Part shown: positions 43,883-50,760 of the stretch, one piece after another
Layout of the letters: the number at the start of each line of letters is the position of its first letter
Numbering within the stretch: position 1 is the stretch's first letter
Assembly: GCA_013349325.1 (NCBI GenBank)
Contig: DUZX01000003.1
Location: forward strand, 121,410-185,409
Source of the DNA: Desulfuromonadales bacterium
Lineage (GTDB): Bacteria; Desulfobacterota; Desulfuromonadia; Geobacterales; Pseudopelobacteraceae
Direction: 5' to 3'
DNA length: 64,000 nt
Position numbers and translations under genes: made by a program
The notes under the pieces: model-generated
The model's input: the letters and a program-made list of their open reading frames with translations, nothing else
What the model was told of the DNA's origin: nothing
The model's database searches: none

Positions 43883-45625
43883 TCAGTTCAGCTGTATCAG
43901 ACTGCCTCTGATGGTTGTCACACCGTTGCTGGAAATTTCTGCTCCGGAGGTGCCTTCAAGACGCAGCTGCCCTGAGGCCGAGACGCTCATGGTGCCGCTT
44001 GCTGCCAGATTCAGTCCCGCTGCGGCTTTCAGGGTCAGTGCCGCGCTGCTTTCGATCAGAATGCCAGCCGAGGTCATTTCCAGCTTGTTGCCGTTCTGAT
44101 CGACGATTTTGATACCCATCTCTTCTTCGTTGAGCGTGATGCTGTTGCCTGCCGGTGTTTCCAGACGCATGACTCCGCTGCTGTCGTTGAAAGAGATCTT
44201 CATGCCGGAACGGCTCTGGTAAAGCTTTTCATGATTGTCATTCGAACCCTGCAGCGGCGCAGGATTGGTGCTGCTGTGCAGCATGCCGAGCACCACCGCC
44301 TGGCGTGGATCGTCATTCAAAAACCCCAGCACGACTTCGTCGCCAATCTCCGGACGGAAGAAGAAACCGCGGCCGTTACCGGCGTCCAGCGAGGCTATCC
44401 GGGCCCAGTTTCCATCTCCCTGCGGATCTACCAGCGGCATGCGTACCCGCACCCGGTATTCGCCGTCAGGATCTTCATTGTCGGTGACCACTCCGATCTG
44501 CAGGCCGTTGATGCCGGGCAGCAGGGCAGCGGCTTTCGGTGCCGAAACCGGCTGCTGCTCTCCCAGCCAGCTGTCGAGGTTGCCGTACTGCAGGTGGGTT
44601 TTCCACCCCTGCACCAGATCAAAATCATGGCGGACCGCACTGACAAAGACATCGCCGCTGAAGCGTTCACCGATCCCACCCAGCGTGACGGTGTCGCCCG
44701 GTCTGATTGATGCAAGCCCCTCACACGTGACACGTCCGTTGACCCTGCTCATCTGCGATTTGAGCCACTGGGCATCGGCCCAGGCCTGTGCCTCATCTCC
44801 GGTAAGCGCCGTATGCTGCAGGTGATAATGATCCAGCCCCGCCACAGCCGCCAGCTCCTGCGACCCCAGGTTGCCGGGGGAGCTGATGTCGGGATCGGTG
44901 GCTTCTTTCTCGATCAGCTCCTGCCCGGCAGCATCCCAGCTGGCAGCCGTTACGGCTCGGTACTGTCGGCGGGCATCGATGCGGGCATCCATTTCGAGTA
45001 TCGTGGCACCGAACTGTAGTCGGCAGAGTGGCGCAGCGCCGATCTGCGGGGCCTTCACGCGAACAGTGTCGTCAGCGCTTATGACCAGCCTGCCGTTCGC
45101 TTCGGCCCGCATCAGCAGAAAATCCCAATCGCTGCAGTTGTACTGTACCAGCTGCCGGTGAGTGACCGTGGTCGCCTCCACATCCACTTCGAGGGCGGCG
45201 TTCTGCAGCAGCGTGCTGATAATGTCGCTGTCTTTCTGGTCGAAGAAGTAGGCGCTTTTTGGTCCGACCGTCAGTGCGAAGGCCTTGTGGCGGCACTCCA
45301 CCACCAGTTGCGGTGCGGAATGCTCACGCAGCTTAAGGTTCTGGCGAACAACAATCCCTTTGAACAGGGTTTCGGGGGCATCGACATCACCGGCCAGAAT
45401 TTCGATCACCTGCCCCGGGAGAAACGTTGCGGCATTGCTGAGCGTGAAAACACCCGTTGCGGCAGCTCCGTCCAGATAGACCAGTCGTGCCGAGGAGATC
45501 CTGTTGACCTCTGAGGTGATCGTGACAGCCAGCAGCTGCTGTTCCCGCGCCAGCGCGACTCCATCAACCTTGACGATGAATTCGCGGTGCGCGGCTGATA
45601 TCGGGAGCGAGCGTTCTTCAGAAAT
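43883..45625 (-). CDS. VgrG/gp5-like spike protein (Afp8-like)
   Basis: The intact coding frame gives about 580 residues. It has an N-terminal gp27-like domain (HREFIVKVDGVALAREQQLL; ISSARLVYLDGAA), the gp5 OB-fold (IGVVTDNEDPDGEYRVRVRM; EIGDEVVLGFLNDDPRQAVV) and a beta-helix tail with repeats such as GNSITLNEEEMGIKIVDQNG. No ATG, GTG or TTG exists in frame before GTG 45409, which would remove the first 72 family-typical residues. ATT 45625 has GGAGAA eight bases upstream and is the likely start. The spike pierces the target membrane. It lies three bases from the LysM gene. Confidence 0.87.
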   Translation of the reverse strand: MSEERSLPISAAHREFIVKVDGVALAREQQLLAVTITSEVNRISSARLVYLDGAAATGVFTLSNAATFLPGQVIEILAGDVDAPETLFKGIVVRQNLKLREHSAPQLVVECRHKAFALTVGPKSAYFFDQKDSDIISTLLQNAALEVDVEATTVTHRQLVQYNCSDWDFLLMRAEANGRLVISADDTVRVKAPQIGAAPLCRLQFGATILEMDARIDARRQYRAVTAASWDAAGQELIEKEATDPDISSPGNLGSQELAAVAGLDHYHLQHTALTGDEAQAWADAQWLKSQMSRVNGRVTCEGLASIRPGDTVTLGGIGERFSGDVFVSAVRHDFDLVQGWKTHLQYGNLDSWLGEQQPVSAPKAAALLPGINGLQIGVVTDNEDPDGEYRVRVRMPLVDPQGDGNWARIASLDAGNGRGFFFRPEIGDEVVLGFLNDDPRQAVVLGMLHSSTNPAPLQGSNDNHEKLYQSRSGMKISFNDSSGVMRLETPAGNSITLNEEEMGIKIVDQNGNKLEMTSAGILIESSAALTLKAAAGLNLAASGTMSVSASGQLRLEGTSGAEISSNGVTTIRGSLIQLN

Positions 45626-45627
45626 GG

Positions 45628-46296
45628 CTATTTCTCCAATGGCGGAAAGATGATGCTGACGCCGGGTGTCAGGTTACGGAAATCGTTCATGCGATTGGCC
45701 TCAGCCACCGCCAGGTAATAGGACGGATCGTTGTAGATCTCCTGGCAGAGGGTCGGCAGGGTGTCACCGGCTTTGACCCTGCGGACATGGGTCAGGTCGG
45801 GTGATTCGTCCTGCGCCATGGCTACCCGGGTCTGGTCGTCCGAATTGTCGGTGAACGTGGCGCTGATGACAGCCCGCAGCGGCACGCCGTCCGGTTTGAA
45901 GAGTCTGTAAACGATCGAGGCGCTTTTCAGGACGCAGCGCTTTACCTGCAGGGTGCCCCAGACTACCTTGAGATAGTTCGGCCGGTGAATGCTGCCGTTG
46001 TAGCCGGTAACGGTCTGGAACTGCTGCACCTGCTGCTGGACATCAACCGTTCTGCCACCGGCCCCGGTGCCGTCGATAAAGAAATTCAGCACCATGTCGC
46101 CCGGTTTCATCTTCTTGAAGTTCATGCGGCTGTTGGTCGTTCCTGCTCCCTGGGCGCTGTCGTACTCCATCTCGTAGGAGAGCGTGATCTCGCCGGGGTT
46201 GATGAAGGCGGTGAACTCCGCCACCGGCTGTCCGGCGTAGCGCGGTGATTCGTAGGCCTTGATCATCAGTTTTTCCAGCGTTCCGCGATTGCTCAT
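45628..46296 (-). CDS. LysM-containing baseplate hub protein (Afp7-like)
   Basis: The 222-residue product has an N-terminal tube-like domain (KLMIKAYESPRYAGQPVAEF; GEITLSYEMEYD) and a C-terminal LysM motif from about residue 170 (VKAGDTLPTLCQEIYNDPSY to LTPGVSIIFPP). Afp7-type proteins join the inner tube to the spike. It begins MSNRGTLEK. It lies three bases after the DUF5908 gene and is followed closely by the spike gene. Confidence 0.92.
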   Translation of the reverse strand: MSNRGTLEKLMIKAYESPRYAGQPVAEFTAFINPGEITLSYEMEYDSAQGAGTTNSRMNFKKMKPGDMVLNFFIDGTGAGGRTVDVQQQVQQFQTVTGYNGSIHRPNYLKVVWGTLQVKRCVLKSASIVYRLFKPDGVPLRAVISATFTDNSDDQTRVAMAQDESPDLTHVRRVKAGDTLPTLCQEIYNDPSYYLAVAEANRMNDFRNLTPGVSIIFPPLEK

Positions 46297-46299
46297 TTG

Positions 46300-46461
46300 T
46301 CAGCGTTCTCCCTTCTGTTGCAGGATCTCAAGTACCCGTTCGACGCATTCGGCGATGATAATCTGCTTGTCATCGAGCGTTGACGGCGTGGAAACGCGCC
46401 CCCCCGAGGCCTGGTTAGTGACTTCAACCGAAATAATGACTTCATCGATAATGACCGGCAT
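46300..46461 (-). CDS. DUF5908 family small eCIS protein
   Basis: The 53-residue product begins MPVIIDEVIISVEV, the signature of the small DUF5908 family found in contractile injection clusters, and ends in a helix ECVERVLEILQQKGER. ATG 46461 was chosen over an upstream in-frame start lying inside the second tube gene. It sits between tube and LysM genes as usual. Its role in assembly is unknown. Confidence 0.82.
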   Translation of the reverse strand: MPVIIDEVIISVEVTNQASGGRVSTPSTLDDKQIIIAECVERVLEILQQKGER

Positions 46462-46465
46462 CTGT

Positions 46466-46912
46466 TCAGGACCTGTCCAGCGTGAAATATTGATAAAAGA
46501 GCTGCAGTGTTTCAATCGAGACCGCATTGTTGGAAGCGTTCAGGTCGCTGACCGACCATCTGGTGGGGTAGGCGTTGACCAGATGCCAGGTCAGCAGCGG
46601 CTGATGCTGATCGTTGAGCAGCACTACATCGACATTTCTGGGTTGGATGCGGAACTCTTCGATACACTCCCTGATCCAGGTGATGATCTCCGAATTCGGC
46701 AGCAGCCCCCGTTTCATGACCAGTTCGGGATATCTGGCACAGGTCGGGTATTTCTGCACAAAGCGGTTCTCACCCCCCTCGGCAACCTCTTCGGTTCCCA
46801 TCTCCATCGAAAGTCCGCTCACCTCGCTGAAGCGGACATCCTGGCTGTTGGGGGGCAGACCCAGCACCTCAACCCTGAAATGAAAACTGACCGGCGGATA
46901 GTAGTGCGTCAT
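46466..46912 (-). CDS. Phage-tail tube protein, second copy (Afp5-like)
   Basis: This 148-residue tube protein (T4 gp19 family) starts MTHYYPPVSFHFRVEVLGL, with FSEVSGLSMEMGTEEVAEGG next and the family end region VSIETLQLFYQYF. It differs from the first tube at many positions and is probably the adaptor ring that joins the main tube to the hub. Its ATG shares a base with the upstream stop. Confidence 0.93.
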   Translation of the reverse strand: MTHYYPPVSFHFRVEVLGLPPNSQDVRFSEVSGLSMEMGTEEVAEGGENRFVQKYPTCARYPELVMKRGLLPNSEIITWIRECIEEFRIQPRNVDVVLLNDQHQPLLTWHLVNAYPTRWSVSDLNASNNAVSIETLQLFYQYFTLDRS

Positions 46913-47346
46913 CAGTCGTTCTGCAGGTCGAGCCCTTCATGCGCGATTTCAATCGTCTCGATCGCGACTTCATTGGCCGATGCTTTCAGCTGCGGACCTT
47001 CCACTTTGACCGGAAAGGCGTTGTGGATTTTCCAGACCATGACCGGTTCGTGATTCTCATTCAGCAGACTGATGACGAGATCGCGCCGTTCCACGGTATT
47101 GAGTTTTACGGTGCTGAGCCATCTGAAAAACTCGTTATCACTTTTGACAACGCCCCGTTTCAGCGTGACGTTGCTGAATTTGCGCAGCCCCGGCATTTTT
47201 ATCGACGAATACTCCGGGGTGGAACCGTCCCGGTATTCGATGGCCTGATTTTCCTGTGTCAGTCCGGTGACTTCCGAAAAACCGATGCGTGTACCGCCCC
47301 ATTCGACGGCGAAATGAAATGATGGAAGTGGATAGTTTGTTGCCAT
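46912..47346 (-). CDS. Phage-tail tube protein, major (Afp1-like)
   Basis: The 144-residue protein belongs to the gp19 tube family. It starts MATNYPLPSFHFAVEWGGTR, followed by GFSEVTGLTQENQAIEYRDG and KMPGLRKFSNVTLKRGV, and ends EVAIETIEIAHEGLDL. Rings of this protein form the inner tube that is driven out on contraction. A GGATG-type ribosome site lies upstream. Its position right after the sheath gene marks it as the major tube. Confidence 0.94.
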   Translation of the reverse strand: MATNYPLPSFHFAVEWGGTRIGFSEVTGLTQENQAIEYRDGSTPEYSSIKMPGLRKFSNVTLKRGVVKSDNEFFRWLSTVKLNTVERRDLVISLLNENHEPVMVWKIHNAFPVKVEGPQLKASANEVAIETIEIAHEGLDLQND

Positions 47347-47376
47347 GGTAGCATCCTTTTATATCGTTATTTGGAA

Positions 47377-48789
47377 TCAGGACGTCTGCAGTTTATGCGA
47401 AAACCTGAGGATAATGAATTCGGCCGGTCGTACGGCTGCCATTCCGATCTCGACATTCATCCGCCCCTCCAGGATATCCTGTGAGTTCATCGTGGTACCG
47501 AGTCCGCATCTGACGAAAAATGAATCTCTGGTGGTGGCTCCGGCCAAGGCACCTTCACGCCACTTCTGAGTCAGATAGTTTTCGATCATACCGCGCACCT
47601 TGACCCAGGTGTTGGCGTCGTTGGGTTCGAAAACCGCCCAGTAGGTTGATTTTTTGATCGACTCCTCCACCATATTGAAGAAACGGCGCACCGGAACATA
47701 GCGCCATTCGTTGTCGTTGCCGGCCAGCGTGCGCGCCCCCCAGACCAGGGTGCCTTTGCCCGTGAAAGAACGGATGGCGTTGATCGATTTTCCCGAGGTG
47801 GCATCCACGTTCATGCCATCCTGTTTGCGGTTGTCGAGTTTGATCACCGGTCCGATGACGCCGGCCAGACTGACGTTGGCCGGAGCTTTCCAGACGCCGC
47901 GATTGCTGTCGGTGGCGGCGTAAATCCCGGCTACGGCTCCGCTGGGGGGCAGTGTGACGTAATGTGCCTTGAGCGCATTTTTGACAAAGTTGTACAGTGC
48001 GGTGTCGCTGCTCTTGAAGCTCGCCAGGTTGGCCGTCGGGTTGCTTGCGTAGGTCACATCCACATTCGATTCATCACTGTTGACCCAAAAATTCATCGTA
48101 CTCTTCACAAACGGGTAATAGACCGCGCCGTACTTCAGATTGCTGGTCCCGAAATAGCTACGGTTGGCATTGAGCGCGTCGTTATCCAGGTCGATTGCGC
48201 CGTCGCGCAGGTCGAAGATACCGAAGCGGTCGCCAAGGGTGCCGCACTGCAGCAGCACCGCCTGTACGAGTGTCGTATAATCGGCCTCGTTAAGCTGCAC
48301 CGCTTCCGGAATGACGATCAGTGTCGGTTCATCTTCCATTTTGACAGCGTCCAGGCCATCCTGCAGGCCGTACATGGTGGCCGGGTCGCTGGAAGCATCA
48401 CCGGTCAGATCAATGACCGCCGTTGGCTGATAGCTGCCGACCGAGACGATGTAGCACTGCCCGCCGCCATTTTCAAAGAACATCTTGACACTGAAATAGA
48501 GCAGATATTTCACCGTCGGCTCACTGAAGGAGCTGACGGTGAAGCCCCCCTGACCGTCATCAGCGACGGTTACGGCAACGGTGTCATCTTCCGGGATGCC
48601 GTAGTAGCGCTCGAAGTCCTTCAGCGAATAGATCTTGGTCGGCTTGAGTATCAGGTCATAGTCGGCATTTTTCCGGGCCGATTCGCTGTACCCGATAAAG
48701 GCCGGTATGGCCGTCTCAACTTCCGCCACCGAAGGGGGAAAAACGGAAATCTCTTCCACATACACATCTGGTGTTTTGTACGTTGGCAT
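47377..48789 (-). CDS. Phage-tail sheath protein (Afp2/3-like)
   Basis: The 470-residue protein has the sheath N-terminus YKTPDVYVEEISVFPPSV and IPAFIGYSESARK, then an inserted variable domain. The C-terminal core (FTGKGTLVWGARTLAGNDNE, then RRFFNMVEESIKKSTYWAVFEP) ends with VGMAAVRPAEFIILRFSHKL-type residues. The sheath contracts to drive the tube. Only one sheath gene is present, unlike Afp with three. ATG 48789 has AAGGAAGGAACC upstream. Confidence 0.95.
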   Translation of the reverse strand: MPTYKTPDVYVEEISVFPPSVAEVETAIPAFIGYSESARKNADYDLILKPTKIYSLKDFERYYGIPEDDTVAVTVADDGQGGFTVSSFSEPTVKYLLYFSVKMFFENGGGQCYIVSVGSYQPTAVIDLTGDASSDPATMYGLQDGLDAVKMEDEPTLIVIPEAVQLNEADYTTLVQAVLLQCGTLGDRFGIFDLRDGAIDLDNDALNANRSYFGTSNLKYGAVYYPFVKSTMNFWVNSDESNVDVTYASNPTANLASFKSSDTALYNFVKNALKAHYVTLPPSGAVAGIYAATDSNRGVWKAPANVSLAGVIGPVIKLDNRKQDGMNVDATSGKSINAIRSFTGKGTLVWGARTLAGNDNEWRYVPVRRFFNMVEESIKKSTYWAVFEPNDANTWVKVRGMIENYLTQKWREGALAGATTRDSFFVRCGLGTTMNSQDILEGRMNVEIGMAAVRPAEFIILRFSHKLQTS

Positions 48790-48802
48790 AAGGTTCCTTC
48801 CT

Positions 48803-49609
48803 TTACGGCTTGGATATATGAATGATGACATCCCCGCTCGCGTGGTCTGATCCGGCCTGGGGCAGGTGTTTGATGAGGATATCGCCATTCCTGCTTAACT
48901 GAATTTTTGAACGGGCCTGCTCCTGTCGCGGTTCGGCACTCTGCGATTTGAAAAGGACGACTTTTTCACCCGCTTTTTTCGCGAGCGTTGTCGGCTTGAT
49001 TTCATCTTGTGTGAAAGCGGTCGCGGGCACCCTGGTAAAGTGAATCCGAGAGCGTCCGTCCTCTGCGTAGCCATTGTCGGCCAATGACAGATGGTTGAAT
49101 TCGGTGGTGCTGTAGTTACTGACCACCACGTAATATTTAAGAACCTCTTTTTTGGGGTTGAACCTGATCGTGAATGTCGGAGCTGTGGAGTAAAAGCTGC
49201 TGGCGACAGTGAGTTCCACGATCCCGAAGATGCTTTCCTGCTGCAACTCCGCGTCCAGGGAATAGCCGGTCATTCCCATGCCGAGAGGTGGGTCCAGGCT
49301 GTCCTGCGCCGAACTGTTCCGGTAGAGCGGTGCCGGGATGGCAAAATCGGTAACGTTGTAAAAGAGCGGGTTAACCAGTTTCATTCCGAAGAGGAGTTTC
49401 GTGCCGGTTACGGGGACCAGCACTGCGCCGTTCTGGTCTGCCTCATAGAGCAGGTGCAGTCTGCCGTCCCGCATCCTGGCAATCAGCCTGCCGTTCCGGA
49501 GTTTACCGGCGGTTTCGGTCGGCACGAGAAAGGTGAAATCACGGCAGTCGGCGCTGTAATAACCATGCGCGACAGCCAGGGTGAATAATGTGCGGAAGTT
49601 CGTAATCAT
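48803..49609 (-). CDS. Hypothetical eCIS protein between cap and sheath
   Basis: The 268-residue product begins MITNFRTLFTLAVAHGYYSA. It is mostly beta-strand (KLRNGRLIARMRDGRLHLLY; FTIRFNPKKEVLKYYVVVSN) with a late lysine-rich part and a C-terminal DVIIHISKP. No family is recognised. Its start overlaps the cap gene stop by four bases and it ends 14 bases before the sheath start. It may be a fold of the sheath-capping or fibre type; the function is unknown. Confidence 0.75.
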   Translation of the reverse strand: MITNFRTLFTLAVAHGYYSADCRDFTFLVPTETAGKLRNGRLIARMRDGRLHLLYEADQNGAVLVPVTGTKLLFGMKLVNPLFYNVTDFAIPAPLYRNSSAQDSLDPPLGMGMTGYSLDAELQQESIFGIVELTVASSFYSTAPTFTIRFNPKKEVLKYYVVVSNYSTTEFNHLSLADNGYAEDGRSRIHFTRVPATAFTQDEIKPTTLAKKAGEKVVLFKSQSAEPRQEQARSKIQLSRNGDILIKHLPQAGSDHASGDVIIHISKP

Positions 49610-50175
49610 CGGCGTTGAATGGTCGTTCTGATCGTGGTTATCGGCGGCTTGACCGCCGAGTCGGCTGTATCCTGCAGCGTCACCATGCGCACTCTGTAGA
49701 CTGCCGACGGCAGCTGCTTGGCACCGATGAAGGCCCACATCTGATTCAGTTGCTCGAAATTGAGCGAGAGCAGTTCCATACTCAATTTTCCGATTGCAGG
49801 CGACAGGGCAGGGTGCGTATCGGAGCTGAAGATCGGATGTGATTGAAAAAACATCAGGACATACGAAATATACTTGAGGGCCTGGTCATAGTGCGTAAAG
49901 TTGGCGGCGAAGAGTATCTGCAGGTTGAGTTTCAGTTCCGGTGGCCGGACGACGTGCCGGCCGTTGATGGTCGAGTAGTCAGGCAGATGGGATTTAAGGA
50001 GCCGTTCTTCTTCGATAGAAATGATCGAGCAGCTGATGCTGTCGATATCGAAGGCGTATTTGCCCGCCTCATCGACAACCCGGCTCAGGGAGGCCTTGAC
50101 AGAGTCCGAAGCGGTCCGCGTTACCAGATAGCCGTTGAGTTCATCGGTAAGAAAGGTGAGTGCATAATCGAGCAT
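49606..50175 (-). CDS. DUF4255 tail-cap protein (Afp16/Pvc16-like)
   Basis: The 189-residue product starts MLDYALTFLTDELNGYLVTR and contains RPPELKLNLQILFAANFTHY and ALKYISYVLMFFQSHP, the DUF4255 signature. In Afp/PVC particles this protein caps the tube and fixes its length. It is the first gene of the operon, 200 or so bases after the promoter. ATG 50175 is the family start; the upstream frame belongs to the regulatory leader. Confidence 0.92.
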   Translation of the reverse strand: MLDYALTFLTDELNGYLVTRTASDSVKASLSRVVDEAGKYAFDIDSISCSIISIEEERLLKSHLPDYSTINGRHVVRPPELKLNLQILFAANFTHYDQALKYISYVLMFFQSHPIFSSDTHPALSPAIGKLSMELLSLNFEQLNQMWAFIGAKQLPSAVYRVRMVTLQDTADSAVKPPITTIRTTIQRR

Positions 50176-50255
50176 TTTTGTCCCGGCAGCTTTCTGGTTT
50201 GAACCAATCAGTAATAAAAAAACCGTTGGAGGAACCCCGAACACCTGAATAAAAC

Positions 50256-50289
50256 AAAAAGCCGAACTGCTGTGGTGCAGCCTGTTCGG
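50256..50289 (-). terminator. Attenuator terminator of the eCIS leader
   Basis: In the minus-strand RNA CCGAAC pairs with GUUCGG and, inside, GCUG with CAGC around the loop CACCA (50289-50262), followed by CUUUUUGUUUU. It lies about 80 bases before the first gene. An alternative hairpin, GCAGCC with GGCUGC around ACCGAACA, would use the 5' arm of this terminator and prevent it. Confidence 0.85.
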
Positions 50290-50295
50290 TGGCTG

Positions 50296-50384
50296 CGCCC
50301 GGCAATCCGGCCAACTTGGTACAAATGTACATCCAAGTTCCGTGACTTTCCGTCCCCTGATCACTCAAGGTTTGGCGTGTAGTG
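50296..50384 (-). promoter_or_regulatory. GEMM-class cyclic dinucleotide riboswitch (c-di-GMP-I or cGAMP)
   Basis: The minus-strand RNA has the GEMM layout in order. First GCCAAACC, then a hairpin CCUUGA-GUGA-UCAGGG closed by a GNRA loop, then GGGGACGGAAAGUCACGG. A second hairpin ACUUGG...CCAAGU follows, and then GGCCGGAUUGCCG. These match the known core pieces AAACC, GGGACGCAAAGCCACGG and GGCCGGGUUGCCG with few changes. The element begins at the predicted transcription start and is followed by competing antiterminator and terminator hairpins. Ligand class (c-di-GMP or 3',3'-cGAMP) is not decided here; Geobacter has both kinds. Confidence 0.85.
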
Positions 50385-50389
50385 TGTGA

Positions 50390-50417
50390 ATAATATCAAA
50401 ATAATAAAGTCAGTCAA
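50390..50417 (-). promoter_or_regulatory. Promoter of the eCIS operon
   Basis: On the minus strand TTGACT (50417-50412) and TATTAT (50395-50390) are separated by 16 bases. Transcription would begin near 50383, exactly at the 5' end of the riboswitch. The remaining stretch 50418-50760 is AT-rich and holds no gene that can be supported. Confidence 0.7.
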
Positions 50418-50760
50418 GAAAATAAAACAGGAAAATAAAACAGAAGTATATTGATAATAGATGAGCGGGAGTCGACAGGATTAGGTTCTGGAACCAACTA
50501 GTTCAATAAATATTGTTTCAAATGAATTTTTTCCGCTATTCAGATACAGTGTTCCATCGAGATGGTGACATACCGATGTATAGATCGACCCAGAGTGCCG
50601 GTCAGGCTGGTGATGCAAGTCTGATCAAAGCTGATGACGGAAAGAATTCTACTTGGGACACGAATAGCCGACACAAAAGTCCGCACGGGTTGCAACTTAT
50701 AAAGAGTTTGAAAGCCCGCGAAGGAACTGTTTTTGTTGTGAGCCGGAGCATTCGCTCCCT

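Noticed and set aside
47962..48825. 287-codon plus-strand open frame opposite the sheath gene
   Set aside because: Antisense shadow of a clear sheath gene.
50744..50758. Hairpin GGAGC-GAAT-GCTCC right after the slt stop
   Set aside because: Short stem and no U-run on the minus strand, so it is not supported as a terminator.
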